Translations under genes and position numbers: made by a program | Assembly: GCF_900142675.1 (NCBI RefSeq) | Contig: NZ_FRBS01000001.1 | Location: 434,001-498,000, forward strand | DNA length: 64,000 nt | Reading direction: 5' to 3' | Origin: Shouchella rhizosphaerae | GTDB taxonomy: Bacteria > Bacillota > Bacilli > Bacillales > Bacillaceae_D | Shown here: one piece after another, positions 25,257 through 34,522 of the stretch | How the letters are laid out: every line of letters starts with the position of its first letter | Numbering within the stretch: the first letter of the stretch is position 1 | The notes under the pieces: generated by a model | Told to the model about the DNA's origin: nothing | The model's input: only the letters and a program-made list of their open reading frames with translations | The model's database searches: none

Positions 25257-25478
25257 ATGGCAAAGTCCTTATTGCAGATGGCGAAGGCGGCGATCCTGTT
25301 TACGTTGTGCACGACTATCTTTTATTATGGTATTCTATGGGTGAGCCATGAATTTAGCGAGTACCATAAGTATGATGAGCCTGAAGGAAAAGCGTTAAAA
25401 GTAATGAGCATGAATGTTGGCGAATCAGACTTATCAATCGACGAGCGGATAAAAAGGTTCTTATGGATGGGAGAATAA
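25257..25478 (+). CDS. YqzK family protein (DUF4227)
   Basis: 73 residues with one membrane segment (AILFTLCTTIFYYGILWV). It is the small conserved gene always found just before xerD in Bacillus. GGAGTGAT precedes the ATG. Function unknown. Spacing to xerD is 23 bases, so they are probably co-transcribed. Confidence 0.85.
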   Translation: MAKSLLQMAKAAILFTLCTTIFYYGILWVSHEFSEYHKYDEPEGKALKVMSMNVGESDLSIDERIKRFLWMGE

Positions 25479-25501
25479 GCGGTTAAAGGAGCAAATTCCT
25501 C

Positions 25502-26395
25502 ATGGCAATGGAACACGATATTCAAGAGTTTATCCATTTTATTAAAGTAGAAAAAGGGCTGTCGCCAAATACAATTGAGTCGTATGCTAGGGACTTAAAG
25601 CAATATGGCGCCTATTTAAAGAAACGAGGGATCGATCAATTTGCCAAAGTGGACAGGTCGACGTTGCAGCATTATTTATTCACGCTAAAGGAAACAGGCA
25701 AGTCTTCAGCGACGATTGCAAGGAACGTCACAACGCTTCGAGCGTTGCATCAGTTTTTGTACCGTGAAAAATGGACAGACCATGACCCGACATTATGGAT
25801 CGAGACGCCGCGCATTGATAAAAAACTGCCAGGTGTCCTTTCCATTGAGGAAGTGGATGCACTGCTAGCTGCACCAGATTCATCTACGCCGTTTGGTGTG
25901 CGCAATAAAGCGATGCTAGAGCTTCTCTATGCATCTGGGATGCGTGTCACAGAATTGATTTCTCTTGGGCTTGATGACGTCCACTTGTCCATGGGGTTTG
26001 TCCGTGTCATCGGCAAAGGGAATAAAGAGCGGATCGTGCCTTTGGGCAAAGAAGCGACCAAAGCGTTAAACACCTATTTAGAGCGGGGCAGGGGTGCGTT
26101 GCTTAAGCATGAACGGCATGATAAATTGTTTGTCAATCACCATGGCCGCCCCATTAGCAGGCAAGGGTTTTGGAAAATCATGAAGCAACTAGCAAAAACG
26201 GCGAACATAGAAAAAGATTTTAGCCCACATACGCTTCGCCATTCTTTTGCAACGCATTTGCTTGAAAATGGGGCTGACTTGCGTTCTGTCCAAGAAATGC
26301 TCGGCCATGCCGATTTATCGACAACCCAAATATATACACATGTAACTAAAACGCGCATGAAAGATGTTTATTCTCGCTACCATCCTCGCGCTTAA
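25502..26395 (+). CDS. xerD: Site-specific tyrosine recombinase XerD
   Basis: 297 residues. An N-terminal SAM-like core-binding domain (FIHFIKVEKGLSPNTIESYARDL) is followed by the catalytic domain, with the R-K-H-R-H-Y set visible in ASGMRVTELISL, GKGNKERIVPLG, HTLRHSFATHLLENGADLR, LGHADLSTTQIYTHV. With its partner it resolves chromosome dimers at dif. AAAGGAG precedes the ATG. Confidence 0.95.
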   Translation: MAMEHDIQEFIHFIKVEKGLSPNTIESYARDLKQYGAYLKKRGIDQFAKVDRSTLQHYLFTLKETGKSSATIARNVTTLRALHQFLYREKWTDHDPTLWIETPRIDKKLPGVLSIEEVDALLAAPDSSTPFGVRNKAMLELLYASGMRVTELISLGLDDVHLSMGFVRVIGKGNKERIVPLGKEATKALNTYLERGRGALLKHERHDKLFVNHHGRPISRQGFWKIMKQLAKTANIEKDFSPHTLRHSFATHLLENGADLRSVQEMLGHADLSTTQIYTHVTKTRMKDVYSRYHPRA

Positions 26396-26484
26396 GCCTG
26401 AATGGAAATTATTGTGATATCCGAGATAATGGGCAAGAGCAGATGGGAAGCTAAAGGTTGAATACAGTCGAGAGAAGGGAAATT

Positions 26485-27669
26485 ATGAAGAAACGATTTG
26501 AACGGATTTTTTTAATTGTCATGGATTCAGTCGGGATTGGCGAAGCGCCAGATGCTAAAGAGTTCGGCGATGAAGGAGCGAACACGCTCGGTTCCATTGC
26601 AGAGGCTTTTAATGGCCTACATGTGCCTGAGCTAGAAAAGCTTGGCCTTGGAAAAATTGCTCCTTTAAAAGGGGTAAAAAATGTCCCAACTCCACTGGCA
26701 AGCTATGGAATTATGCAAGAAGCGTCCTTAGGTAAAGATACAATGACAGGTCATTGGGAAATAATGGGCTTACATATTACTAAACCATTCCAAGTGTTTC
26801 CAGATGGCTTTCCGACGGAGCTCCTTGAGCAACTCAAAAGCGAAACAGGACGCGGTATCATTGGCAATAAAGTCGCATCCGGTACAGAGATTTTAGATGA
26901 GTTAGGCGAAGAGCATGTGAAAACAGGTGATTTAATTGTCTATACGTCAGCTGATTCAGTTTTGCAAATTGCCGCCCATGAAGAAGTCGTGCCTTTGGAA
27001 GAGCTTTATGACATTTGCGAGAAAGCTCGTAAGTTGACATTAGCCCCAGAGTATATGGTCGGCCGTGTGATTGCAAGGCCGTTCGTTGGCGAACCAGGCA
27101 AGTGGAAGCGGACAGCAAACCGCCATGATTATGCATTAAAGCCATTTGGGCGCACAGTGATGAATACGCTTGAAGATGCAGGGCTTGCTTCCATTGCATT
27201 AGGCAAAATTTCTGACATATATGATGGGGAAGGCGTGACAAAAGCAGTCCGCACCACTTCAAATGAGGATGGCATGGACAAGCTAGCAGAGCAAATAAAT
27301 ACGTCTTTCGAAGGGCTTTGTTTTTTAAATTTAGTCGATTTTGATGCACTTTATGGCCATAGACGCGATGTGATCGGGTATGGAGAGGCCATTATGGCAT
27401 TTGATCAACGACTTGGGGAAATCTTGCCCCAATTAGGAGACGAAGACTTGCTGATTGTTACAGCCGATCACGGCAATGACCCTACCCATACAGGTACGGA
27501 CCATACAAGGGAATACGTACCATTGCTCGTGTACAATAAAGGGATAAAACCAGTCAATCTTGGGAAACGCCGCACATTTGCTGACATAGGGGCAACCGTA
27601 GCCGACAATTTTCAAGTGGAACGGCCTAGCAACGGAACGAGCTTTTTAACAGAACTAAAGCCTGAGTAA
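26485..27669 (+). CDS. drm: Phosphopentomutase
   Basis: 394 residues, as in B. subtilis Drm (DeoB). It interconverts (deoxy)ribose 1- and 5-phosphates. Alkaline-phosphatase-superfamily metal motifs are present ([23 protein letters not shown] with the phospho-acceptor Thr, [25 protein letters not shown]). ATG 26485 follows AGAAGGG. It sits before pdp, so nucleoside phosphorolysis products feed straight into it. Confidence 0.95.
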   Translation: MKKRFERIFLIVMDSVGIGEAPDAKEFGDEGANTLGSIAEAFNGLHVPELEKLGLGKIAPLKGVKNVPTPLASYGIMQEASLGKDTMTGHWEIMGLHITKPFQVFPDGFPTELLEQLKSETGRGIIGNKVASGTEILDELGEEHVKTGDLIVYTSADSVLQIAAHEEVVPLEELYDICEKARKLTLAPEYMVGRVIARPFVGEPGKWKRTANRHDYALKPFGRTVMNTLEDAGLASIALGKISDIYDGEGVTKAVRTTSNEDGMDKLAEQINTSFEGLCFLNLVDFDALYGHRRDVIGYGEAIMAFDQRLGEILPQLGDEDLLIVTADHGNDPTHTGTDHTREYVPLLVYNKGIKPVNLGKRRTFADIGATVADNFQVERPSNGTSFLTELKPE

Positions 27670-27776
27670 AAGGTTATTCAGTTAAAAAAGTCGGATCTTA
27701 AGCAGGGCAGGCTAGCAAAAAATTATGGCAAGGAAACAGCAGCTGCTTTTCTTTGCCGTTGGAGGGAGAATGAGCG

Positions 27777-29084
27777 ATGAGAATGGTCGATCTAATCGAT
27801 AAAAAGCGTGATGGCGAAGCTCTCACAAAAGAAGAAATCCGCTGGGTCATTGATGGGTATACAAACGGCACCATTCCTGATTACCAAATGGCAGCGCTAT
27901 CAATGGCGATTTACTTTAAGGACATGAACAAAGAAGAACGGGCAGAGCTGACGCTGGCAATGGCGGAATCAGGGGATATGATTGATTTGAGCGCGATCAA
28001 AGGAGTAAAAGTTGATAAGCATTCTACAGGAGGTGTAGGCGATAAAACGACGATCGCGCTTGCTCCACTCGTTGCTTCTGTTGGCGTTCCAGTTGCGAAA
28101 ATGTCAGGAAGGGGGCTCGGCCATACTGGCGGTACGATTGATAAGCTCGAAGCCATTCCCGGTTTTTCTGTTGAAATGGATACAGATACGTTTCTGAAGC
28201 AGGTGAATGAACAACGTCTTACCCTCGCAGGCCAAACGGGCAATTTAACGCCTGCCGACAAAAAGCTTTATAGCTTACGCGATGTCACTGGCACAGTCAA
28301 CTCAACCCCGTTAATCGCAAGCTCGATTATGAGTAAAAAAATTGCTTCAGGTGCTGATGCGATTGTACTAGACGTGAAATGCGGATCGGGCGCTTTTATG
28401 AAGACGTTGGACCATGCCGTTGAGCTTGCCGAAGCCATGGTGGAAATTGGTTCGAGCGTTGGCCGTGAGACGATGGCAGTCATTTCCGACATGAGCCAAC
28501 CTTTAGGAAGGGCAGTCGGCAATGCGCTAGAAGTGAAAGAAGCTTTTGCTGTTTTGAAAGGCGAAGGCCCAGCTGATGTCCGGGAGCTTTGTCTTGTATT
28601 AGGCAGCCATATGGTTTATTTGGCTAAACGAGCAGAGTCTGTTCAAGCGGCGCGGCAACTTCTTGAAGAGGCGATTCAAAACGGTGACGCGTTGGAGAAG
28701 CTGAAAGCATTTATCGCTTCACAAGGCGGTGACCCATCGGTCGTAGAAAATCCAGCACAAATGCCTCAAGCATCCGAGCAAATCGCTGTCTCAGCTCAAA
28801 AAGCAGGCTATATTAAAGAAATTGCAGCCGATAAAATTGGCACAGCCGCCATGCAGCTTGGCGCAGGAAGGGCAACCAAAGAAGACCAAATTGATTTAGC
28901 TGTCGGCCTTGTGCTTGAAAAGAAAACAGGCGATTACGTAGAGGAAGGGGAAACGCTTGCAACCCTTTTTGCCAACGAACAAGGGATAGAGGAAGCAAGA
29001 AAGCTTGTAGAACAGGCTTATCACATTGTCGATGAGAAGGTGGAACAACCAACGCTTATTTATAAAGAAATCTACGGCCAATAG
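27777..29084 (+). CDS. pdp: Pyrimidine-nucleoside phosphorylase
   Basis: 435 residues. It starts [13 protein letters not shown] like B. subtilis Pdp. The phosphate and base-binding motifs [25 protein letters not shown] and VTGTVNS are clear. It phosphorolyses uridine and thymidine. In B. subtilis the purine phosphorylase gene pupG (punA) follows drm; here pdp takes that place, so the drm-linked route serves pyrimidines. Confidence 0.95.
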   Translation: MRMVDLIDKKRDGEALTKEEIRWVIDGYTNGTIPDYQMAALSMAIYFKDMNKEERAELTLAMAESGDMIDLSAIKGVKVDKHSTGGVGDKTTIALAPLVASVGVPVAKMSGRGLGHTGGTIDKLEAIPGFSVEMDTDTFLKQVNEQRLTLAGQTGNLTPADKKLYSLRDVTGTVNSTPLIASSIMSKKIASGADAIVLDVKCGSGAFMKTLDHAVELAEAMVEIGSSVGRETMAVISDMSQPLGRAVGNALEVKEAFAVLKGEGPADVRELCLVLGSHMVYLAKRAESVQAARQLLEEAIQNGDALEKLKAFIASQGGDPSVVENPAQMPQASEQIAVSAQKAGYIKEIAADKIGTAAMQLGAGRATKEDQIDLAVGLVLEKKTGDYVEEGETLATLFANEQGIEEARKLVEQAYHIVDEKVEQPTLIYKEIYGQ

Positions 29085-29260
29085 TTCGCTAAAATGTTCC
29101 TCATTTTGTCATGAAGCATACCCGCAGCGAATAGATTAACTAACACCTAAAGAGGCGCCTTTCACTGCTATAAATAATGAGGTTTAGCAAAATTTGATGT
29201 TTAAATGACAGCATAAACGTGTATACCATTCATAAAGCAGATGAAAAGGGGTGCATATAG

Positions 29261-29674
29261 GTGGCAGACATTGTTTACACATCATCCGCAACAGCACAAG
29301 GCGGACGTGAAGGGCATGTAAAATCAGATGATGCAACCATTGATTTAGACCTTGTCAAACCAGGTTCGAAAAAGGAAGGCTCAAATCCAGAGCAGTTGTT
29401 TGCGGCTGGGTATGCTTCCTGTTTTGACGGCGCATTGAATTTAATGGCAGAGAAAGCGAAAAAAGAAATTGACTCGACCACAACCGCCCATATCTCTCTC
29501 GTTAAAGACCCGTCTGACGGAGGGTTTCAAATAGGCGCTGAACTTGAAGTCGTAGTCAAAGGCGTATCGGAGGAAGAAGCACAGGAACTTGTCGAAAAAG
29601 CACATGAGTTTTGCCCTTATTCAAAAGCAACACGTGGTAACATCCAAGTGAAGCTGACTGCGAAAGCAGAATAA
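29261..29674 (+). CDS. Organic hydroperoxide resistance protein (Ohr/OsmC)
   Basis: 137 residues. The two catalytic cysteines are Cys54 (YASCFDGAL) and Cys118 (EFCPYSKATRGN). Ohr is a homodimeric lipoyl-dependent peroxidase that reduces organic hydroperoxides. GTG 29261 is preceded by AAAGGGG. No OhrR gene adjoins it and no clear OhrR operator was seen. The VLRF1 gene follows after 15 bases. Confidence 0.92.
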   Translation: MADIVYTSSATAQGGREGHVKSDDATIDLDLVKPGSKKEGSNPEQLFAAGYASCFDGALNLMAEKAKKEIDSTTTAHISLVKDPSDGGFQIGAELEVVVKGVSEEEAQELVEKAHEFCPYSKATRGNIQVKLTAKAE

Positions 29675-29689
29675 AAGGAGGGTGACCCA

Positions 29690-30481
29690 TTGTCACTAGC
29701 AAAAGATATCGAGCGGTTCAAACAAATCCATTGCGATGACGGCTGTCTTTCAATTTACTTGCGCACGTCCTTGTCCAGTACGGATCAGCAAAAAGGTGAG
29801 TGGAAGATCCGTTTGAAAAATGGGCTAAAAAAACTGGAAGAATACCTGGAAGCTAGTGAGAATGATGCGGAACTCAAAAGTTTTAAGAGACTGAAAAAGC
29901 TTGCCGAAAAAAACATTAAAGAATTATCGCCTAACCTGCCGAAAAGCATCGTTTTTATCGGTTCTGCAAGCGGTGACCTGTATGTGAAGAAGCTACAAGT
30001 CCCGGTAGAAAATGATTTTAGGTGGGAGCACTACCCTGTAGTCGATCAACTTGAGAACTTAGAAGCAAAATACCCTCTTTCTGGCATTGTGATGATCCAG
30101 AAAACAGATGTCTTAGCAGTTGAGACAAGTTTAGGGGAAGTAAACGATGAATTGCATTATGCTTGGGATGTAGAAGCAGAAGATTGGAAAGAATATATTG
30201 GCGCACGCCCTGAAGGCGAGACGGGGGCTGCCCTTCATCGCGAGTCGTACGCAAATCGATTTGATGCCAACCAGCAACGCTGGTTTAAAAAGATTGCCAA
30301 TAAAATCGAGAAACAAGCTAGAAAGCGAAATTGGCAAACGATTCATGTTGTTGGCTCACCAGACCAAACGACAGCGTTTGTCAAACAATGTTCGACGGCG
30401 GACGTGGCCATCTTAAAAAAGAATTTGGCTAAGTTAAAAGCACACGAAATCGTCAGAGAAGTAAATGAATCTGCGGTATAA
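29690..30481 (+). CDS. VLRF1-family aeRF1-type release factor
   Basis: 263 residues. The segments GEWKIRLKNGLKKLEEYLEA and ETSLGEVNDELHYAWD are characteristic of bacterial VLRF1 proteins, relatives of eukaryotic Vms1 and eRF1 proposed to release peptidyl-tRNA on stalled ribosomes. A classical GGQ loop is not visible. TTG 29690 follows AAAGGAGGGTGA. It is coupled to ohr by close spacing and ends at a terminator. Confidence 0.8.
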   Translation: MSLAKDIERFKQIHCDDGCLSIYLRTSLSSTDQQKGEWKIRLKNGLKKLEEYLEASENDAELKSFKRLKKLAEKNIKELSPNLPKSIVFIGSASGDLYVKKLQVPVENDFRWEHYPVVDQLENLEAKYPLSGIVMIQKTDVLAVETSLGEVNDELHYAWDVEAEDWKEYIGARPEGETGAALHRESYANRFDANQQRWFKKIANKIEKQARKRNWQTIHVVGSPDQTTAFVKQCSTADVAILKKNLAKLKAHEIVREVNESAV

Positions 30482-30485
30482 AAAA

Positions 30486-30522
30486 CAAAACCCTGCTTCA
30501 CTACCCATGGAGCAGGGTTTTT
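30486..30522 (+). terminator. Terminator of the ohr-VLRF1 operon
   Basis: AAACCCTGCT pairs with AGCAGGGTTT, followed by TTTT. Confidence 0.85.
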
Positions 30523-30556
30523 AATGTGTAAAAATTCGTGAGGCGAAACAAATGTT

Positions 30557-30586
30557 TTGACAAACGAAGAAAATCGTCGCTATAAT
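30557..30586 (+). promoter_or_regulatory. Sigma-A promoter of the efflux gene
   Basis: TTGACA, 18 bases, TATAAT. It leaves a leader of about 130 bases before the gene; no known leader element was recognised in it. Confidence 0.75.
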
Positions 30587-30724
30587 CAATGGGTAAAAAG
30601 CTGTCTGCCGTCCAAATATGCCATTACATAAAAGCAGTTCCCCTCGCACGTCCATTTCGTTCGTCCTCAGTAAAACAATGTTTATTACCGACGTTTTAAA
30701 TTGAATGATAAAGAAGGGTAAAAA

Positions 30725-32113
30725 ATGGAGTCTACACAAACAGAAGAGTCAACGTTTAATAAAAAGCCGCTTGTGGCGGTTATGCTAGTAGGCGCATTTA
30801 TCGCCATTTTAAATCAAACATTGCTGACAACTGCATTGCCACACTTAATGGTTGATTTGCAAATTAATGAAAACAAAGCTCAATGGGTGACGACGATTTT
30901 CATGCTTGTTAATGGCATTATGATTCCTATTAGCGCTTTTTTAATTGAGAAATTCAGAACCCGTTTCTTGTTTTTAACAGCAATGTCGCTTTTCGGCATC
31001 GGTACGCTCATTTGCGCTCTTGCTCCTTCCTTTGCTGTTCTTATGGGTGGCCGTGTCATTCAAGCAGCAGGAGCAGGCATTATGATGCCACTTATGCAAA
31101 CGGTCTTTTTATTAATTTTCCCAGTTGAAAAACGCGGAGCAGCAATGGGGATGGTTGGACTTGTCATTTCCTTTGCCCCAGCTATTGGTCCAACATTGTC
31201 TGGCTGGCTAGTCGAAATGTTTCCATGGACGATCTTATTCTGGATTTTGATTCCTGTCGTTGTCGTTGATATCATTGCCGCCATTTTTGTCATCCGCAAT
31301 GTGACAGAATTGCGTTCGCCAAAACTTGATCTTTTATCGATTATCCTATCAACGCTTGGATTTGGCGGTCTGTTATTCGGTTTTTCAAATGCTGGGCAAG
31401 CTAGTTGGACGAGTCCACTTGTATTTATTCCACTTGCAATCGGCATTTGTGCACTCGTGATGTTTATCAAGAGGCAGCTTTTGTTAGAACATCCTATACT
31501 GGAGTTCCGTGTCTTTAAATACCCGCTGTTTACATTGACGACTGGAATCGGCATGCTCGTTTTTGTCTCGCTTGTGGGCCCGGCAACGATTTTGCCACTC
31601 TTTATTCAAAATATGCAAGGCCATTCCGCCTTAGAAACAGGACTGACGATTCTCCCTGGTGCTGTTTTAATGGGGTTAATGTCGCCGATTACTGGCCGTA
31701 TTTTTGATCGGATTGGGGCAAGGTCTTTGTCCATCATAGGCATCGCCCTACTTGTTGTCACATCACTTTTATATACGAATTTAAGCGAGTCAACAAGTCT
31801 AGTTTATTTAACAGTCGTTTATGCAGTTCGCATGCTCGGGCTTTCGTTAGTGATGATGCCGGTAACAACCGCAGGACTTAACGTACTGCCACGCGAGCTT
31901 ATTCCACATGGAACAGCGATGAATAATACGATGCGGCAAGTAACTGGCTCAATCGGTACAGCTATTCTTGTAACGATTATGACGGCATCCGCATCGCTTC
32001 ACACCAATGAAGCAATGATCCAAGGAGTCAACAACGCCTTTATCGTAGCGACCGTGTTAAGTTTTATCGGCTTACTACTATCTTTCTTCATTAAGAAGCC
32101 TGCGGCTGTTTAA
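30725..32113 (+). CDS. MFS multidrug transporter, DHA2 family (LmrB-like)
   Basis: 462 residues with about 14 membrane segments. The DHA2 motifs are LNQTLLTTALPHLMVDL near the first helix, GGRVIQAAGAGIMMPL, and the antiporter motif C in SFAPAIGPTLSGWLVE. These drug:H+ antiporters export lincomycin-type drugs or dyes; the substrate is not known here. No TetR regulator lies beside it, unlike lmrAB of B. subtilis. Confidence 0.9.
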   Translation: MESTQTEESTFNKKPLVAVMLVGAFIAILNQTLLTTALPHLMVDLQINENKAQWVTTIFMLVNGIMIPISAFLIEKFRTRFLFLTAMSLFGIGTLICALAPSFAVLMGGRVIQAAGAGIMMPLMQTVFLLIFPVEKRGAAMGMVGLVISFAPAIGPTLSGWLVEMFPWTILFWILIPVVVVDIIAAIFVIRNVTELRSPKLDLLSIILSTLGFGGLLFGFSNAGQASWTSPLVFIPLAIGICALVMFIKRQLLLEHPILEFRVFKYPLFTLTTGIGMLVFVSLVGPATILPLFIQNMQGHSALETGLTILPGAVLMGLMSPITGRIFDRIGARSLSIIGIALLVVTSLLYTNLSESTSLVYLTVVYAVRMLGLSLVMMPVTTAGLNVLPRELIPHGTAMNNTMRQVTGSIGTAILVTIMTASASLHTNEAMIQGVNNAFIVATVLSFIGLLLSFFIKKPAAV

Positions 32114-32192
32114 CGTTTAATGGGGTTGGTTCCCGGGTATGGTTCACTATACACGACAGCCATAGTTGAAAGGGAGAAAGGAGCCGGTAAGG

Positions 32193-32390
32193 GTGAAAAA
32201 GTATACAGTTGTTCCAAATAAGGACGCGACTACATGGTTATTAAAAATAGAAGACGTCGCTCCTTATGAAGAGTTTGACAAGCAATCAAAAGCAATTGAA
32301 GCAGGCATGAAGTTGGCTGAAGCCAACCGGCCAAGCCAGTTAATGATTTTTGATGAAAACCATGAACAACAGGGAATTCAAACATTTTAG
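32193..32390 (+). CDS. DUF2188 domain protein, 65 aa
   Basis: Short protein with the DUF2188 layout: KKYTVVPNKDATTWLLKIE, a helix (KAIEAGMKLAEAN), and FDENHEQQGIQTF. Function unknown; the domain is widespread as a stress-associated single-domain protein. GTG 32193 follows AAAGGAG. Confidence 0.8.
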   Translation: MKKYTVVPNKDATTWLLKIEDVAPYEEFDKQSKAIEAGMKLAEANRPSQLMIFDENHEQQGIQTF

Positions 32391-32505
32391 TGTGCACACC
32401 AGATTGATGGAAAAGGGGGATCAGTCGAGGCGGTAGATCGACGCGTCGCCCCATGATTGAAAAGGAATTCTGAATTATACAGTTCCAATGGATGCCAAGG
32501 AATGG

Positions 32506-32544
32506 GAGAGGGCTTTGTAACAAGAGACAAGCCCTCTCTTTTTA
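32506..32544 (+). terminator. Terminator of the DUF2188 gene
   Basis: GAGAGGGCTT pairs with AAGCCCTCTC, followed by TTTTT. Confidence 0.8.
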
Positions 32545-32904
32545 TTATGCGGTTTTCGAGAGCTTCCAAGCTGGAATAAGGGAATGGAAACGGAAAAGGG
32601 AGCTTGCTATCATATGGATGATGATATAAAAAGCCAGTGTCAACACATAGGTGAGCAACCACACCGGCCATGTGCTTCTTAAGAACAAAAATAGCAGCGT
32701 CATGCCGACGGGAAACGGAGTGACGATAATGAGCCACATCGGCGAACGGAGCTTTTCAACCACTGCTCCTAACACGACAACACTAGCTCCAATGAAAAGG
32801 GGATGCCAGATTGCTAGAGCTTGCTCCAAGAAGAAATCGCCAAGAAAGTAAGCAAAACTAGTAAGAAGAATGGCTGTGAGTAGACTGATTATGTAAGGCA
32901 ACAT
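32545..32904 (-). CDS. Small integral membrane protein, 119 aa
   Basis: Four membrane segments (YIISLLTAILLTSFAYFLGDFF, PLFIGASVVVLGAVV, WLIIVTPFPVGMTLLFLFL, WLLTYVLTLAFYIIIHMIA). The start at 32904 follows AGGAGGGATC. It resembles the small membrane proteins of unknown function common in Bacillaceae, and no function is inferred. Confidence 0.75.
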   Translation of the reverse strand: MLPYIISLLTAILLTSFAYFLGDFFLEQALAIWHPLFIGASVVVLGAVVEKLRSPMWLIIVTPFPVGMTLLFLFLRSTWPVWLLTYVLTLAFYIIIHMIASSLFRFHSLIPAWKLSKTA

Positions 32905-33048
32905 GATCCCTCCTGAAGAGTTTCCTACGATTAGTTTAGTACAATCGTCGGGTTGCGTCACGAATTATGTAAATGAGCGTGATAAGCGAACGTATGTGTG
33001 TTATGATGGAGGAGCACTTGATGCAACCAATACATAAAGGAGTCAATG

Positions 33049-33522
33049 ATGACAGGAAAAACCCATATGATTGGCGGCGTAGTAGCATGCCAAGCGATGG
33101 ACACAATCGTTTTTGCAGGAGCCCATGGGTGGGCCTACTATGCAGCTGGGCTTGTCGGTGCCATCTTGCCTGATATATGCCACACCCATTCTAAAATCGG
33201 CAGAAGATTCCCGGTATTGTCGAAAACGATTGCGACTATTTTTGGCCATCGCACATTTACCCATAGTTTGCTGTTCCTGCTGCTAGCAAGCATTGTCTTG
33301 CGCTGGCTGTTTCCGGACAACGAGGCTGTGCAAACAGGCGTGTTAATAGGGATCGCTTCTCATTATTTGCTCGATGCTTTAACAGTACGGGGAATTCGTT
33401 TTTTTTACCCCGCCAACATCCGTGTCCGCATTGCTCGGATTCGTACTGGAAGCTGGCTTGAGACCGTTGTGCTTGCTGCCTTAACAATCGCAATGGGATG
33501 GTTTTACTGGGGGTTTGTTTAA
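33049..33522 (+). CDS. Membrane-bound metal-dependent hydrolase (YdjM/DUF457 family)
   Basis: 157 residues with several membrane segments and the YdjM metal-binding pattern: KTHMIGG, LPDICHTHS, FGHRTFTHSLLF and GIASHYLLDALT. E. coli YdjM is LexA-regulated, and in B. subtilis YfhP is a related repressor-like membrane protein. The reaction is unknown. Two ATG codons stand in tandem; 33049 is better spaced from AAAGGAG. Confidence 0.85.
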   Translation: MTGKTHMIGGVVACQAMDTIVFAGAHGWAYYAAGLVGAILPDICHTHSKIGRRFPVLSKTIATIFGHRTFTHSLLFLLLASIVLRWLFPDNEAVQTGVLIGIASHYLLDALTVRGIRFFYPANIRVRIARIRTGSWLETVVLAALTIAMGWFYWGFV

Positions 33523-33548
33523 TCGCCTGTGCATAAATGATTTATTCT

Positions 33549-33590
33549 CCTCTCATACTAGGAAGATCGACTAGTTGAGAGGGGTTTTTC
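33549..33590 (+). terminator. Terminator between the hydrolase and deacetylase genes
   Basis: CCTCTC pairs with GAGAGG over a long loop, then GGTTTTTC. The GAGAGGGG of its 3' arm also serves as the ribosome binding site of the next gene. Confidence 0.55.
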
Positions 33591-33592
33591 AC

Positions 33593-34357
33593 GTGAACAA
33601 GAAATGGCTAACCGTTGTTCTGTTTCTTGGCGTTAGTTCACTTCTTTTTGGCGGAAGATTTAGCGATGCCCTTTCTTATCAAGCGATTGAAAGGGATGGC
33701 CCAGCGCTTGTGCAAACGACTGCCCTTACACAGATCGAACGTGAAAAAATTCAATTTCAAGGGCCAAATGACGAAAAAAGGCTCGCGTTAACATTTGACG
33801 ATGGCCCTGATCCCGTTTACACAGAACGTCTACTTGATTTATTAAAGGAAGAAAATATCAAAGCCACTTTTTTTGTACTAGGTTATAAAGCAAAGCAACA
33901 TCCGTCGCTCTTAAAACGAATGGTGGCAGAAGGGCATAGCATCGGCAATCACAGCTTTACCCATCAAGAGTTGACCAAGCTTGAACAAAGCGAGGTGCTA
34001 GACGAAGTGGAACAGACACAAGCGGTCATTGAAGAAGCAACTGGCGTCACTACCCATTTGGTGAGGGCCCCCTATGGGAGCGTGAATGACATGGTTGTCA
34101 AAACACTCACAAGAAAAAGTTACCACCTAATTGGTTGGAGCATTGATTCCTTAGATTGGCAATACCAACTGCCATTTTCGATTGCGATGAATGTAGTCGA
34201 CGATGCCCATTCTGGTGGAATCATCCTTCATCATGACGGCACGGCTACAAGCTACCAACTGTTTGATGATCTGCCGGCAGAAATTGAATGGTTGAAAGAA
34301 AAAGGCTATACATTTGTAACGGTCCCCGAGCTGTTGCATTTGCCCGAAGCAAGTTAA
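33593..34357 (+). CDS. Exported polysaccharide (peptidoglycan/chitin-type) deacetylase
   Basis: 254 residues with an N-terminal signal peptide (WLTVVLFLGVSSLLF). NodB homology motifs are clear: TFDDGP (catalytic Asp and metal Asp), HSIGNHSFTHQE (metal His pair), RAPYGS, and DSLDW. It removes acetyl groups from a cell-wall polymer. GTG 33593 was chosen because of its spacing after GAGAGGGG. It has its own terminator and is not linked to the spore operon that follows. Confidence 0.9.
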   Translation: MNKKWLTVVLFLGVSSLLFGGRFSDALSYQAIERDGPALVQTTALTQIEREKIQFQGPNDEKRLALTFDDGPDPVYTERLLDLLKEENIKATFFVLGYKAKQHPSLLKRMVAEGHSIGNHSFTHQELTKLEQSEVLDEVEQTQAVIEEATGVTTHLVRAPYGSVNDMVVKTLTRKSYHLIGWSIDSLDWQYQLPFSIAMNVVDDAHSGGIILHHDGTATSYQLFDDLPAEIEWLKEKGYTFVTVPELLHLPEAS

Positions 34358-34381
34358 GCCAATGGCTTGACTTGCTTTTTT
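34347..34381 (+). terminator. Terminator after the deacetylase gene
   Basis: AAGCAAGT-TAAGCC pairs with GGCTTGACTTGCTT, followed by TTTTT. Confidence 0.85.
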
Positions 34382-34449
34382 GTTCCTTTTCAAGATGGTT
34401 CGGCAAAAACGGGAACGGAGTCAGCGTTTTAAATATTGTTTGGGCAAAT

Positions 34450-34479
34450 GTATAACCTTTCCAGTAAATGGAGACACTA
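34450..34479 (+). promoter_or_regulatory. Sigma-F promoter of dacF
   Basis: GTATA, 15 bases, GGAGACACTA. Both parts fit the sigma-F consensus (GYWTA and GGNNANANTW), with spacing one shorter than usual. It places dacF-spoIIA-sigF under its own forespore sigma factor. Confidence 0.75.
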
Positions 34480-34522
34480 GCAAATAGTTTTTTTATGATG
34501 ACGGCCTAGTGGAGGGAAAAAC

